From NCBI RefSeq assembly GCF_003122385.1, contig NZ_CP029255.1:5146001-5210000 (forward strand): a stretch of 64,000 nt of DNA. Direction: 5' to 3'. This document shows positions 1-8,623 of this stretch, one piece after another (within the stretch, counting starts at the first letter, position 1; every line of letters starts with the position of its first letter). The notes under the pieces are model-generated. The model was not told the origin of the DNA. It worked only from the letters and a program-made list of their open reading frames with translations, and ran no database searches. The stretch comes from Flavobacterium crocinum. Its GTDB lineage: Bacteria; Bacteroidota; Bacteroidia; Flavobacteriales; Flavobacteriaceae. The position numbers were made by a program, and so were the translations under genes.

Positions 1-77
1 TCAGAAATAAACTTTTCAAACGGGATTATAATATTGAAATATACTGCCATTGTATTTTATGATTTAATGAATAGCTA

Positions 78-572
78 TTATTCTAAATTAGAACTTGTTA
101 GTATTTTTATTAATTCTTCCAATTGCAAAATCGGCATTTTCACAACCGATTCTATTTGAACATTATCCAAAGCTATCACCAAAACACCTTCGTTATCTTC
201 TTCATATCCAGCAGGCACAGCATAGAAGTTTGGATTTGAAATTACTGTTTCTTTTTTCCCATCTTTAAACCAGCCGTAATTGGCTTCGTAAATAATTCTA
301 TCATCAAAAAAAGAAATAGTTTCTTCACCATAAGTATTCCATAACGACATTCTCAGAAGATAAAATCCTAAAAGAGAAAATATTCCGATTCCGATAAAAA
401 AGCCAATATGTAAACCAAATCCAAGTACCACACTAAAAATCGCTCCAAATATTGGAAAAACAAAAAAGGAAAAGGAAAGCAAAAACATTACTAATCGAAC
501 CAAAAATGGAGATTTTTTTACTTTTAGATTAAGAATGTTGTTTTGAAAATAGTATTGCTGCATAAAATTCAA
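78..572 (-). CDS. Small membrane protein of unknown function
   Basis: I do not recognise this 164-residue protein. After about 24 polar residues it has two closely spaced hydrophobic segments (about 25-46 and 50-73), then a soluble C-terminal half with a basic stretch (DGKKE) and mixed beta-like sequence. The layout suggests an inner-membrane protein with one helical hairpin and a cytoplasmic tail, resembling short YcxB-like or PH-like membrane proteins, but no diagnostic motif is visible. It is divergent from dnaX, with a roughly 190-base AT-rich gap between the starts. It has a clean start and stop and ordinary codon use. Confidence 0.6.
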   Translation of the reverse strand: MNFMQQYYFQNNILNLKVKKSPFLVRLVMFLLSFSFFVFPIFGAIFSVVLGFGLHIGFFIGIGIFSLLGFYLLRMSLWNTYGEETISFFDDRIIYEANYGWFKDGKKETVISNPNFYAVPAGYEEDNEGVLVIALDNVQIESVVKMPILQLEELIKILTSSNLE

Positions 573-735
573 GTAAAGATATTACATTGGCAAGATTAAT
601 TAAAATCATTTAAAAATTTATAATAAAACTATTACTTTTTTTCTAGAAATGAGATCTTAATTCATATTTCTTTCTACAATTCAACCACTTAAAAATCTTT
701 CAATTTTAAAATTTTTAATTCATTAAATTATACTT

Positions 736-743
736 TATATTTG
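736..743 (+). promoter_or_regulatory. -7 promoter element of dnaX
   Basis: TATATTTG matches the Bacteroidota -7 consensus TAnnTTTG and lies 19 bases before the dnaX ATG. The -33 position has only a T-rich stretch rather than a clear TTTG, so the call rests on the -7 element and its distance from the gene. Confidence 0.5.
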
Positions 744-762
744 CTATCGAATAAAAAAGAAT

Positions 763-1848
763 ATGGAACAATTTGTAGTATCGGCGCGTAAATATCGTCC
801 TCAGACATTTAAAGATGTTGTGGGGCAGAAAGCCATTACCAACACTTTGTTGAATGCTATTGAAACCAACCATTTGGCTTCTGCTCTTTTATTCACAGGA
901 CCGCGTGGAGTTGGTAAAACAACCTGTGCTCGTATTTTGGCTCGAAAAATAAATCAGCCTGGATATGATGATCCTACCGAAGATTTTGCTTTCAACGTTT
1001 TTGAGCTGGATGCTGCATCAAACAACTCTGTTGATGACATTCGTAACCTAATTGATCAGGTTCGAATCCCGCCACAAACCGGACAATACAAAGTATATAT
1101 CATTGACGAGGTTCATATGTTGTCTTCGGCCGCTTTTAATGCTTTCCTGAAAACATTAGAAGAACCACCAAAACATGCTATTTTTATTTTAGCAACAACA
1201 GAAAAACACAAAATCCTTCCAACGATTTTATCTCGCTGTCAGATTTTTGATTTCAAAAGAATTACAGTAAAAGATGCCAAAGAACACTTAGCTGACGTTG
1301 CTGAAAGTCAAGGAATCAATTTCGAAGATGATGCACTTCACATTATCGCTCAAAAAGCAGATGGTGCCATGCGTGATGCTTTATCTATTTTTGACCGTGT
1401 AGTTTCGTATTGTGGAACCAACTTAACGCGTCAGGCCGTAACGGAAAACCTTAACGTTTTAGATTACGAAACCTATATTTCTATTACTGATTTACTTTTA
1501 GAAAATGAAATTCCAAAGCTTTTATTGGCTTATAATGACATTTTGGCTAAAGGTTTTGACGGGCATCATTTTATTGCCGGACTAGCTTCTCATTTTAGAG
1601 ATTTGTTAGTTAGCAAAACGCCTTCGACTATTGCTTTGTTAGAAGTTGGAGAACAAGCACAGCAAATGTATGCTGCACAATCACAGAAATGTTCTCAGGA
1701 ATTCCTGCTTAAAGGAATTGATATTGCAAATGACTGTGATTTAAAATACAAATTGAGTCAGAATCAACGACTTTTAGTTGAATTATGCTTGATGCAATTG
1801 GCCTCTATCAACTTTGATGGAGAAAAAAAAAAGTTGAGCAATTCATAA
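763..1848 (+). CDS. dnaX: DnaX gamma-like short product (zero frame)
   Basis: Without frame change, translation ends at TAA 1846-1848, 5 codons after the slippery site, giving a 361-residue protein with the complete ATPase and collar domains (up to LVELCLMQLAS) and no tau tail. This parallels E. coli gamma, which also arises by termination just after an A AAA AAG slip. The short form would keep clamp-loader oligomerisation but lack polymerase and helicase contacts. Whether it is actually made cannot be told from sequence. Confidence 0.6.
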   Translation: MEQFVVSARKYRPQTFKDVVGQKAITNTLLNAIETNHLASALLFTGPRGVGKTTCARILARKINQPGYDDPTEDFAFNVFELDAASNNSVDDIRNLIDQVRIPPQTGQYKVYIIDEVHMLSSAAFNAFLKTLEEPPKHAIFILATTEKHKILPTILSRCQIFDFKRITVKDAKEHLADVAESQGINFEDDALHIIAQKADGAMRDALSIFDRVVSYCGTNLTRQAVTENLNVLDYETYISITDLLLENEIPKLLLAYNDILAKGFDGHHFIAGLASHFRDLLVSKTPSTIALLEVGEQAQQMYAAQSQKCSQEFLLKGIDIANDCDLKYKLSQNQRLLVELCLMQLASINFDGEKKKLSNS

Positions 1849-2525
1849 TTCCGCCCGTTTACTTTAAAAGCGGAGGGTATTCGATTGTTGAAGTTCCAAG
1901 TGTAAAATCCCAAAATTCAAATTCGGAAGAAAAAACAAATAGCAATGTCAATGTCAATAACAATGCTAATACCGTTGTTTCAAATACTGAAAATAGTTCT
2001 GTAGTTTCGGAGACTCCAAAAGTTCAAACTCCGGAACCTCCAAAAACAGCAACAGATAATACTCCTAAGGTTTCTGCTTTTTCTCTTGCCAGTATCCGCA
2101 AGAAAAAAGAAATGGAAGCCAGCAGTAAATCTTACGTTAAACCTACTACTGCTTTTTTAACTGAAGAGTTTAACGAAACCGACATGCGTCTGCATTGGAA
2201 TAAATATGCGGAACGTTTGGGACAAAAAGGCCTTAAGATCATGGAATCAATTCTATTGATCAGCGATCCGGTATTAAATGGAACTACAATTACTTACGAA
2301 CTTCCAAATGAAGGTTCAAAATTGGATTTTGAAAACCAAATGAATGGATTATTAGGCTATTTGAAAGGACATTTACATAACCATGATATTACTATTGAAA
2401 TAATTGTAAACGAAGAAATTCAAACCATAAGAGCTTTCAATGATCAGGATCGATATAATCGTTTCTTAGAAATTAATCCAAACATTGAACTTTTACGCTC
2501 TACATTTGGATTAGATTTTACATGA
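763..2525 (+). CDS. dnaX: DNA polymerase III tau subunit (full length, needs -1 frameshift)
   Basis: This is the clamp-loader ATPase that loads the sliding clamp and links the polymerase core to the replisome. The first 361 codons hold the AAA+ and collar domains: Walker A GPRGVGKT (about 46-53), Walker B IIDEVH (about 113-118) and the SRC sensor motif (about 157-159). The four-cysteine zinc module seen in E. coli DnaX is absent, being replaced by a short loop before FELDAASNN. Frame 1 stops at 1846, but the -1 frame is open from the 10-A run at 1823-1832 through to 2525. It encodes an N/T/S/P-rich linker and then a folded C-terminal domain starting near 2112. A -1 slip on A AAA AAG (1827-1833) would give a product of about 587 residues, a plausible tau length. 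Either programmed frameshifting or transcript slippage could produce it; a sequencing error in the A-run is the dull alternative. Confidence 0.85.
1823..1875 (+). promoter_or_regulatory. Candidate dnaX frameshift signal: slippery A-run plus downstream hairpin
   Basis: Ten A residues (1823-1832) followed by G form an in-frame A AAA AAG heptamer at 1827-1833, the same heptamer used in E. coli dnaX. A hairpin follows: TTCCGC at 1849-1854 pairs with GCGGAG at 1870-1875 (one G-U pair, 15-base loop). A purine-rich GGAG (1819-1822) lies just upstream. The 15-base spacer to the hairpin is longer than in E. coli, which leaves transcriptional slippage on the homopolymer a good alternative. Confidence 0.6.
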
Positions 2526-2615
2526 TTATTATTCTTTTTAATATCTGCCACTAATTACACAAATTTCCACGAATTTCAATTCTAAAAAAGCTTATTAAGT
2601 TGCAGATAATAAAAA

Positions 2616-3194
2616 CTATTTATGCTGCAGGCCAAAGTTGTAGACTTTCTCAAGCCATTTTTTTCTTTGCTTTTCTTCTGAACCTTTTATAATTCCGATA
2701 TAGCTGACTTTTACAGGTTTTACTCCACAAAATTCTAAAGTAGATTTCTTTAATTGATTGATACTTGGTCTTCCGAAAAACAATCTGTAATACCAGCCTG
2801 GCTGATCCAGAGTCGTAATAATATGCGCTGTTTTTCCTTTTAATAGTTTATCCCACCAAACCGAATTTTCCCGGTATTGAAAAGCCATTCCTGGCAAAAA
2901 TAATCGATCAATAAAACCTTTTGTGATTGCCGGAAGTCCGCCCCACCAAACGGGATGTATCCATATTAAATGATCGGCTCTTTTGATTTTTTCCCAGGAT
3001 TCAAGTAAATCGGGTTCTAATTCGGTTCGTTTTTGATAACCGAATTGTAAATTAGGATTAAATTTTAAAGCTGCGATTGTAATCGTTTCAATTTGTGCTC
3101 CAGAAGCTATTGCCCCACTTTTATACGATTCTGCAATTCCGAAATTGAAGCTTTCAGGATTTGGATGTCCGTTTATAATTAGTATTTTTTTCAT
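2616..3194 (-). CDS. NAD(P)H-dependent quinone oxidoreductase, flavodoxin fold
   Basis: The 192-residue protein matches the KefF/MdaB/NQO1-like family of FMN- or FAD-binding two-electron quinone reductases. It starts with the nucleotide-binding strand KILIINGHPNPESF (about 3-16). The central IWIHPVWWGGLPAITKGFIDR (about 78-98) is the family's flavin-contact loop, and TTLDQPGWYYR follows at about 132-142. The role is probably cytosolic detoxification of quinones or other electrophiles. It lies downstream of a divergently spaced Crp/Fnr-type regulator on the same strand, which may control it, though a repeat-containing gap of about 200 bases separates them. Confidence 0.82.
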   Translation of the reverse strand: MKKILIINGHPNPESFNFGIAESYKSGAIASGAQIETITIAALKFNPNLQFGYQKRTELEPDLLESWEKIKRADHLIWIHPVWWGGLPAITKGFIDRLFLPGMAFQYRENSVWWDKLLKGKTAHIITTLDQPGWYYRLFFGRPSINQLKKSTLEFCGVKPVKVSYIGIIKGSEEKQRKKWLEKVYNFGLQHK

Positions 3195-3279
3195 ATTTAT
3201 GTTTTTTCAAAAATACTTTTTGCAGTTTTTATTTTACTAGACAAATGTCCTAAAAAACTTTTCTACAATTTATAATTTT

Positions 3280-3385
3280 TCACGCAGATCAGGCAGATAA
3301 AGACTATAATGACGAATATTTCGATTTGGCAGATTTTATCCTATAATCTGCATAAATCAGCTTAAATCTTTTAAAATCTGCGTGA
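3280..3385. repeat. Intergenic inverted repeat (CACGCAGAT family)
   Basis: TCACGCAGAT (3280-3289) is mirrored by ATCTGCGTGA (3376-3385), with AGGCAGAT, GGCAGATT and AATCTGC fragments between them. The element lies between the quinone reductase start and the Crp/Fnr gene stop, and looks like one of the several degenerate intergenic repeat families in this window. Confidence 0.5.
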
Positions 3386-3401
3386 GATAAGGCTTTTTAA
3401 T

Positions 3402-3962
3402 CTAAGCTACTGTTTTTCTGATTCGGCTTAAATGTCTTGGAGTTATTCCTAAATAAGAAGCTAAATATTGTAACGGAATTAATTGTAAATACTTTTGATG
3501 ATTTTTATAAAGTTCTTCGTAGCGCTGAGATCCTGATAACTTTTGAAAAGAAACCATTCTTTTATGTAGGTTTACAAACTCTAGTTCTGTTAGCTTCCTG
3601 CCTGTTTCCTGCCAGTTAAAACCGGATTGATATAGTTTTTCCAAAGATTTCCTGTCCAAAACTTCTAATTCGGTATCTACTAATGCCTGAACACTTTCTT
3701 CTGCTTTTTCCTGAGTAATAAAACTGGCAAAAGAAGCCATGAATTCATTTTCAAAAGCAAAACAATTGGTTATTTCGTCTCCTTTATGGTTTAAAAAAAA
3801 GGAACGTAAAATTCCTTTTTTTATAAATACAATTTCATTGCAAACCTGATTTTCAACCAATAACAATTCTCCTTTTTTCAAAGTACGAACCGTAATTAAA
3901 TCATCTAAAAGATTTAATTCTTCTGCTGAAAAATTCTGGATTGACTGAAAAATTGATTTCAT
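3402..3962 (-). CDS. Crp/Fnr family transcriptional regulator
   Basis: The 186-residue protein has an N-terminal cyclic-nucleotide-binding beta-roll (about 25-115, with KKGELLLVENQVCNEIVFIKKGILR). A short C-terminal helix-turn-helix ends in LASYLGITPRHLSRIRKT (about 166-183). This compact form is common in Bacteroidota as a redox or stress regulator. The Fnr iron-sulfur cysteine set is absent, so it is unlikely to be an oxygen-sensing Fnr. The effector is unknown. The adjacent quinone reductase on the same strand is a reasonable candidate target. Confidence 0.82.
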   Translation of the reverse strand: MKSIFQSIQNFSAEELNLLDDLITVRTLKKGELLLVENQVCNEIVFIKKGILRSFFLNHKGDEITNCFAFENEFMASFASFITQEKAEESVQALVDTELEVLDRKSLEKLYQSGFNWQETGRKLTELEFVNLHKRMVSFQKLSGSQRYEELYKNHQKYLQLIPLQYLASYLGITPRHLSRIRKTVA

Positions 3963-3975
3963 AAAAAAGTTTGCA

Positions 3976-4050
3976 ACGAATTACACTAATTTACACTAAT
4001 TTTTATTGGTAAAATGTGAAAAATAATTCGTGTAAATTCGTGTAATTCGT
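3976..4050. repeat. Intergenic inverted repeat (ACGAATTACAC family)
   Basis: A 21-base arm at 3976-3996, starting ACGAATTACAC, pairs with 4030-4050, ending GTGTAATTCGT, with a single mismatch. It fills the space between ppx and the Crp/Fnr gene. A related degenerate half-copy (CACTAATTACACAAATTTCC) occurs near 2549-2569 after dnaX. Confidence 0.6.
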
Positions 4051-4061
4051 AGCTAAAAAAA

Positions 4062-4952
4062 TTAAATTTTACCGTAATACATTGCTTTTACGATACCATC
4101 AGAAAGTCCGATTTTAGGAACGTAAATCTGGCGTGCTCCACTCCATTTCATTGCATTAAGATAAATTCTTGTTGCGTGTATGATAACGTCGGCGCGGTCA
4201 GAGTTCAATCCTAATTCGGCAATTCTTTGTTCGTAAGTCAATGAATTTAAGAAAGCATATTGTGAATTAATATAAATGTATGAAAGTGGTTTTTCCTGCT
4301 GTTTTCCGGACATTTTAAAAAGCTTGTTGATGTTTCCACCAGACCCAATAAGTGTAACCTCTTCATAATCTGCTGTATTGGTTTTAATCCATTTTTCGAT
4401 TTCATCCCAAACCACGTCATGCACCATGTTATTCAACAAACGAACCGTTCCTGCTTTGAAAGATCTCGAAGTAATCATTTTTCCGGAAGAGAAAAGTGTA
4501 AATTCTGTGCTTCCACCTCCAACATCCACAAACAGATAAGTTTCGTCAGATTTTATTAAATGATGCAGATCCGTAGAAGCGATAATTGCTGCTTCTTTTT
4601 TACCATCAATGATTTCGATTTTTATATCGGCTTTTTTCTTAATTAAAGCCACGACCTCTTTTGCGTTATAGGCTTCACGCATTGCAGAAGTTGCAAAAGC
4701 CATATAACGTTCAACTTTATGTACTTTCATCAAAAGGTTAAATGCTTTCATCGCATCAACCATTCGATCTATATTTTCCGGTGAAATTTCACCAACTGTA
4801 AAGGCATCCTGTCCTAAACGAATTGGTACACGAACAAGGGAACTTTTGTTAAATTGTGGTTCTTTTCCATCTTGTTCTACAACGTTAGCTATCAGAAGCC
4901 TCATGGCATTTGATCCGATATCTATTGCTGCAAACTTCCTAATATTAATCAT
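4062..4952 (-). CDS. ppx: Ppx/GppA family exopolyphosphatase
   Basis: This ASKHA-fold phosphatase removes terminal phosphate from polyphosphate or pppGpp. The phosphate-1 loop FAAIDIGSNAMRLLI sits at the N-terminus, DVGGGSTEFTLF near 140-151 is the phosphate-2 loop, and LIGSGGNINKLFK lies near 200-212. The length of about 296 residues corresponds to the short form without the C-terminal HD-like domain of E. coli Ppx. I chose the second ATG (MINIRKFAAID); an ATG two codons upstream is also possible. It is the last gene of the leftward sixA-like/ppk1/ppx operon, 28 bases after ppk1, so polyphosphate synthesis and breakdown are co-transcribed. Confidence 0.88.
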   Translation of the reverse strand: MINIRKFAAIDIGSNAMRLLIANVVEQDGKEPQFNKSSLVRVPIRLGQDAFTVGEISPENIDRMVDAMKAFNLLMKVHKVERYMAFATSAMREAYNAKEVVALIKKKADIKIEIIDGKKEAAIIASTDLHHLIKSDETYLFVDVGGGSTEFTLFSSGKMITSRSFKAGTVRLLNNMVHDVVWDEIEKWIKTNTADYEEVTLIGSGGNINKLFKMSGKQQEKPLSYIYINSQYAFLNSLTYEQRIAELGLNSDRADVIIHATRIYLNAMKWSGARQIYVPKIGLSDGIVKAMYYGKI

Positions 4953-4986
4953 GCTCACTTTATGATTTTGAAATTGGTTTTTAAAA

Positions 4987-7065
4987 TTAATTTACTTTCT
5001 GAGGAACCTCATCTAGTATGGCGATTTTGTTCTGATAATATTTATAGGTCTCAAATTGTGCTCTAAACGGGGCATGATGATTTTTAGGTTTATATTTATT
5101 ATCTAATTTATAAGAATGGTATCTTACTTTTACATTTCCTTTCCAGGCAATATTGAAATTATCAATTAGTTCTTTTTTAATTTCAAGGTCATAAATTGGA
5201 CAGGTTACTTCGACTCTTCCGTCAAGGTTTCTGGTCATGAAATCGGCAGATGAAATATACACTTCCGTAAGACCTGCATTTCCAAAAATATAAACCCTTG
5301 AATGTTCCAAATAATTATCGACTATGCTTATAGCTTCAATATTTTCACTCATTCCGGGAATTCCTGGAATCAACGAACAAATTCCTCTTACCTGAAGCTG
5401 AATTTTTACCCCTGCATTACTTGCCTCATACAATTTATCGATCATTTTAAAATCTGACAAACTATTCATCTTTAGCTTTATATGTGTTTTTCTGCCTGCT
5501 AAAGCGTGTAAAATTTCACGATCAATCAGTTTTATAAATTTGGTTCTGGTGTAATGAGGCGATACGATTAAGTGTTTGTATCTGTGAACTCTGTAATTAA
5601 TATCGAAAAACTCAAATATTTTTGAGGTGTCTTTTAAAATTCCCTGATGGCAAGTTAAAAGCGTGACATCGGTATAAATTTTAGCTGTCGATTCGTTGAA
5701 GTTTCCAGTCGAAATAAATCCGTAACGACGGTTTTTACCATCTTCCAATCTTTCGATAACACATATTTTGCTATGCACTTTAAGGCCTTTTATTCCAAAA
5801 ATCAATTCGATTCCTTCGGTCTGCATTTGCTCTGCATAAGAAATATTTGAAGCTTCATCAAAACGCGCCTGTAACTCAATCTGTACCACTACTCTTTTAC
5901 CGTTTTTAGCTGCATTTATCAACGAACTGATAATTTGCGAATTCTTAGCCAAACGATATAATGTGATCTTGATACTTGTTACTTTTGGATCTAAAGCTGC
6001 TTCACGCAAAAACTTAGTCAGATACGAAAATGACTGATATGGAGCATGTACTAAATAATCTTTTTTACTGATTTTTTCTAAGATACTTCCATCCAGACTT
6101 AATCCCGGAACCGGCAAAGGTTCATTAGGTTTGTATAACAAGTCGTAACGTCCTAAATTTGGAAAACTCATATAATCCCGACGATTGTGGTATCTTCCAC
6201 CCGGAATTATACTATCGGTTTCGACAATCTTCATTTTATCCAAAAAGAAATGTAATGTATCGTCTTCAATTAAACTATCGTAAATGAAACGAACAGGTTC
6301 TCCAATTCGGCGGTCTTTTACAGATGTAGCAATTTTTTCGAGCATACTTTTACTCAAATCACTATCAATGTCTAATTGTGCATCACGGGTAATTTTAATC
6401 ATATGAGCCGAAACGGTCTTATAATCAAATATATTAAAGATGTTTTTCAATTTAAAACGAATAACATCATCAATCAAAATAACATACTGCTTATCATCTT
6501 CAGAAGGCAATACCACAAAACGGTTTATATTTTTTGGAATTTCAATCAAAGCATAACGAACTTCATCATTATTTAATTCCAAACGGACTGCCAAATAACC
6601 CAAAGTATCTTTTAAAACAGGAAAGACTGCAAGATCATTCAGGATAATCGTTACCAGTTCAGGGCTTAATTTTTGATTGTAAAAATCTTTTAAGAAACAT
6701 TCCTGTTTTGGAGTAATCTGGGTTTCGTTTATAATAAAAATATTTTCAGCTTCGAGCTCTGTTTCTATATTTCCCAGAATACGTAAACTTTCAGACTGCT
6801 GCTGAATTACGATTTCTGTAATATCTTTAATTAATTGATGAGCAGAAATACCGCCCAGATATTTTTCTCCAGAAATACCCGAAAGGCTTAATCGTCGGAT
6901 GGCTGCGTACCGAACTCTAAAAAATTCATCTAAATTGTTTGAAAAAATTCCAACAAAACGCAGTCTGTCTAAAAGCGGAACTGTGTTATCTGCAGCTTCC
7001 TGAAGTACTCTTGCATTAAACGCTAACCAGCTTTTTTCTCTATCGATATATTTCTGTTCGTACAC
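4987..7065 (-). CDS. ppk1: Polyphosphate kinase 1
   Basis: This 692-residue enzyme transfers the ATP gamma-phosphate reversibly to polyphosphate. It has the PPK1 domain order: N-terminal helical domain (YIDREKSWLAFNARVLQEA, about 6-24, and LRFVGIFSNNLDEFFRVR, about 35-52), middle domain, and two phospholipase D-like C-terminal domains. The catalytic histidine is expected in KVHSKICVIER (about 430-440). A second conserved region contains YLEHSRVYIFGNAG. Length is typical. It starts 5 bases after the SixA-like gene and precedes ppx, a polyphosphate operon layout. Confidence 0.95.
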   Translation of the reverse strand: MYEQKYIDREKSWLAFNARVLQEAADNTVPLLDRLRFVGIFSNNLDEFFRVRYAAIRRLSLSGISGEKYLGGISAHQLIKDITEIVIQQQSESLRILGNIETELEAENIFIINETQITPKQECFLKDFYNQKLSPELVTIILNDLAVFPVLKDTLGYLAVRLELNNDEVRYALIEIPKNINRFVVLPSEDDKQYVILIDDVIRFKLKNIFNIFDYKTVSAHMIKITRDAQLDIDSDLSKSMLEKIATSVKDRRIGEPVRFIYDSLIEDDTLHFFLDKMKIVETDSIIPGGRYHNRRDYMSFPNLGRYDLLYKPNEPLPVPGLSLDGSILEKISKKDYLVHAPYQSFSYLTKFLREAALDPKVTSIKITLYRLAKNSQIISSLINAAKNGKRVVVQIELQARFDEASNISYAEQMQTEGIELIFGIKGLKVHSKICVIERLEDGKNRRYGFISTGNFNESTAKIYTDVTLLTCHQGILKDTSKIFEFFDINYRVHRYKHLIVSPHYTRTKFIKLIDREILHALAGRKTHIKLKMNSLSDFKMIDKLYEASNAGVKIQLQVRGICSLIPGIPGMSENIEAISIVDNYLEHSRVYIFGNAGLTEVYISSADFMTRNLDGRVEVTCPIYDLEIKKELIDNFNIAWKGNVKVRYHSYKLDNKYKPKNHHAPFRAQFETYKYYQNKIAILDEVPQKVN

Positions 7066-7070
7066 TGTTA

Positions 7071-7556
7071 TTATTTTAAATCTTTGGGGAAAATAGTTTT
7101 ATGAGTTTTGCCTTTATCTATTGTATCCCAGCTATTGGCTTCAAATTGCAATGAAACGAAGCCTGAAGTTGGAACATTATCGATAAAAACATCTCCAAAT
7201 TTATTAACAAAATTTGTAATAGCCTCGTTATGTCCAAAAAGAATAACGCTTTCTAAACTATTATCACACGATTTGATAACTTTTTCCAATTGTCTTTCAT
7301 CAAAAGTGTACAAATCGTCTCTAAAAACTATACTTTCTAAAGGATAGGAAAGGTTTTGTGCAAAAATTAAAGCAGTTTCTGAAGCTCTTGCGGCAGTACT
7401 ACTCCAAATTATATACGTTTTAGGAAGGTATGGTGAGATATTTAATGAAACATCATGCGCATCTAAGATTCCTCTTTTCATTAGCGGACGATCAAAATCT
7501 TTTAAAGGTGCTTCCCAACTCGATTTAGCATGACGTATTAAAATGAGATTTTTCAT
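7071..7556 (-). CDS. SixA-like histidine phosphatase
   Basis: A 161-residue member of the histidine phosphatase superfamily. The catalytic RHAKSSWE motif is at about 8-15 and the second catalytic histidine is in LFGHNEAI (about 110-117). SixA enzymes dephosphorylate phosphohistidine in signalling proteins. Because this gene heads the ppk1/ppx operon, a role in phosphate metabolism, possibly acting on the phosphohistidine of PPK1, is conceivable but unproven. I chose the second ATG (MKNLILIRHAKSS); a start three codons upstream would add MQL. Confidence 0.82.
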   Translation of the reverse strand: MKNLILIRHAKSSWEAPLKDFDRPLMKRGILDAHDVSLNISPYLPKTYIIWSSTAARASETALIFAQNLSYPLESIVFRDDLYTFDERQLEKVIKSCDNSLESVILFGHNEAITNFVNKFGDVFIDNVPTSGFVSLQFEANSWDTIDKGKTHKTIFPKDLK

Positions 7557-7565
7557 AAGCTGCAA

Positions 7566-8055
7566 ATTTAAAAACCCGTAAAGCAGGCCAGTATTTTTAT
7601 TTAACTTCTAATGTACAAAAGATATTTTAATCCTTTTCTATTTTTTAATTCTGTTAACATTATATGGAAATTTTAACAAGTATGATTGCTTTTTAAAAGG
7701 TTAACATATAGATAAAATTAAAAACTCATTTTTCTGGATTTTATGTTCTTCATCTATGAAATTCGTATTTAATCGATATTATCAAAATTTGCAATATTTT
7801 AACTAAATATTTGATTTTTAGTGATTTACATTATTTCAAAAGAACTCATTTTCATTAAAAAAGCAAAAAAAATGCATTAAAAAATTCATTTTTTTAAGTT
7901 AAAAAAAATGCTTTTTAACGCTATTTTTTGTTAAAAAAGATCATTTCAACGAGTTTTTAGGTTAGTTGCAGAGAAAAAAAATCAAAAATAAACGGACTAT
8001 ATAACTTTGATTCTGTTAAAATACTTTAAATACATTAAAACAAAATCTTCGAGTT
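7566..8055. promoter_or_regulatory. Long AT-rich leader before the adhesin locus
   Basis: This spacer of about 490 bases holds no convincing ORF. It contains A- and T-tracts and a small hairpin (GTTAAAAA 7898-7905 with TTTTTAAC 7912-7919). TAACTTTG at 8002-8009 is a perfect -7 match about 47 bases before the downstream ATG, but the -33 position is not TTTG. It probably carries the promoter and a long upstream control region for the T9SS surface-protein operon. Confidence 0.45.
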
Positions 8056-8607
8056 ATGAGAACTAAATCTACTCTTGAAAAAGCAGTAAAATTTGTTACT
8101 AATTGTAAGTTTATTTTTTCTTTCAAAAAGAACATTTTTCAAAAAAACATTTTTTTTCTGCTATTTTTTTTAATGACAAATTTTTCATTTGGTCAAATTG
8201 AAAATGTGGATTCGTACTTAACAAACTTAGAAAGTTCCGGACAGGATTCTAAGCTTAGCAACCTCAAACATTTACTGTATGATTTACAATCTGCAGTGTA
8301 TGCTTCTTCAGGAAAAATAAACAGTTATGGTGATCAGCCTACTGCTTTATTTACAGACAACAATTCTATTAACAGCCTAAACACTACGGTTACTGCAAAA
8401 AACGACATTGAAATTGCTACGATTAAAATTGAAAAAGCTTCAGATTTAAACCAATCTATTGACCTGAATTCTTTCTCGGGTTTTGAAAATTTAAAATACA
8501 TTTTCCTTATTTCGGAAATTGATACAACTCCTTCCGTGATTAATAATCTGATTAAAAATAACACTTCAAAATACATTCTTCTTTATAAAATTTCTATAGG
8601 CGGATAA
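8056..8607 (+). CDS. Small secreted protein upstream of giant adhesin
   Basis: The 183-residue protein is not from a family I recognise. A basic N-terminus (1-33) is followed by a hydrophobic core ending in NFSFGQ (about 42-47), a typical Bacteroidota signal peptide with glutamine just after cleavage. The mature part has a region of short helices and a C-terminal half rich in N, S and I with beta-like character, and has no cysteines. It ends 16 bases before the giant surface-protein gene and is probably co-transcribed with it, so it may assist export or assembly of that protein. This role is inferred from position only. Confidence 0.65.
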   Translation: MRTKSTLEKAVKFVTNCKFIFSFKKNIFQKNIFFLLFFLMTNFSFGQIENVDSYLTNLESSGQDSKLSNLKHLLYDLQSAVYASSGKINSYGDQPTALFTDNNSINSLNTTVTAKNDIEIATIKIEKASDLNQSIDLNSFSGFENLKYIFLISEIDTTPSVINNLIKNNTSKYILLYKISIGG

Positions 8608-8623
8608 TTAAAAAACTTCTGGT

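Noticed and set aside
1..77. Possible end of a gene entering from the left edge
   Set aside because: The stretch is AT-rich, has stops in several frames and is too short to judge.
763..2525. dnaX as a pseudogene
   Set aside because: Both halves are well kept, the junction is exactly at a known type of slippery heptamer and the tau tail remains open, which fits recoding better than decay; a sequence error stays possible.
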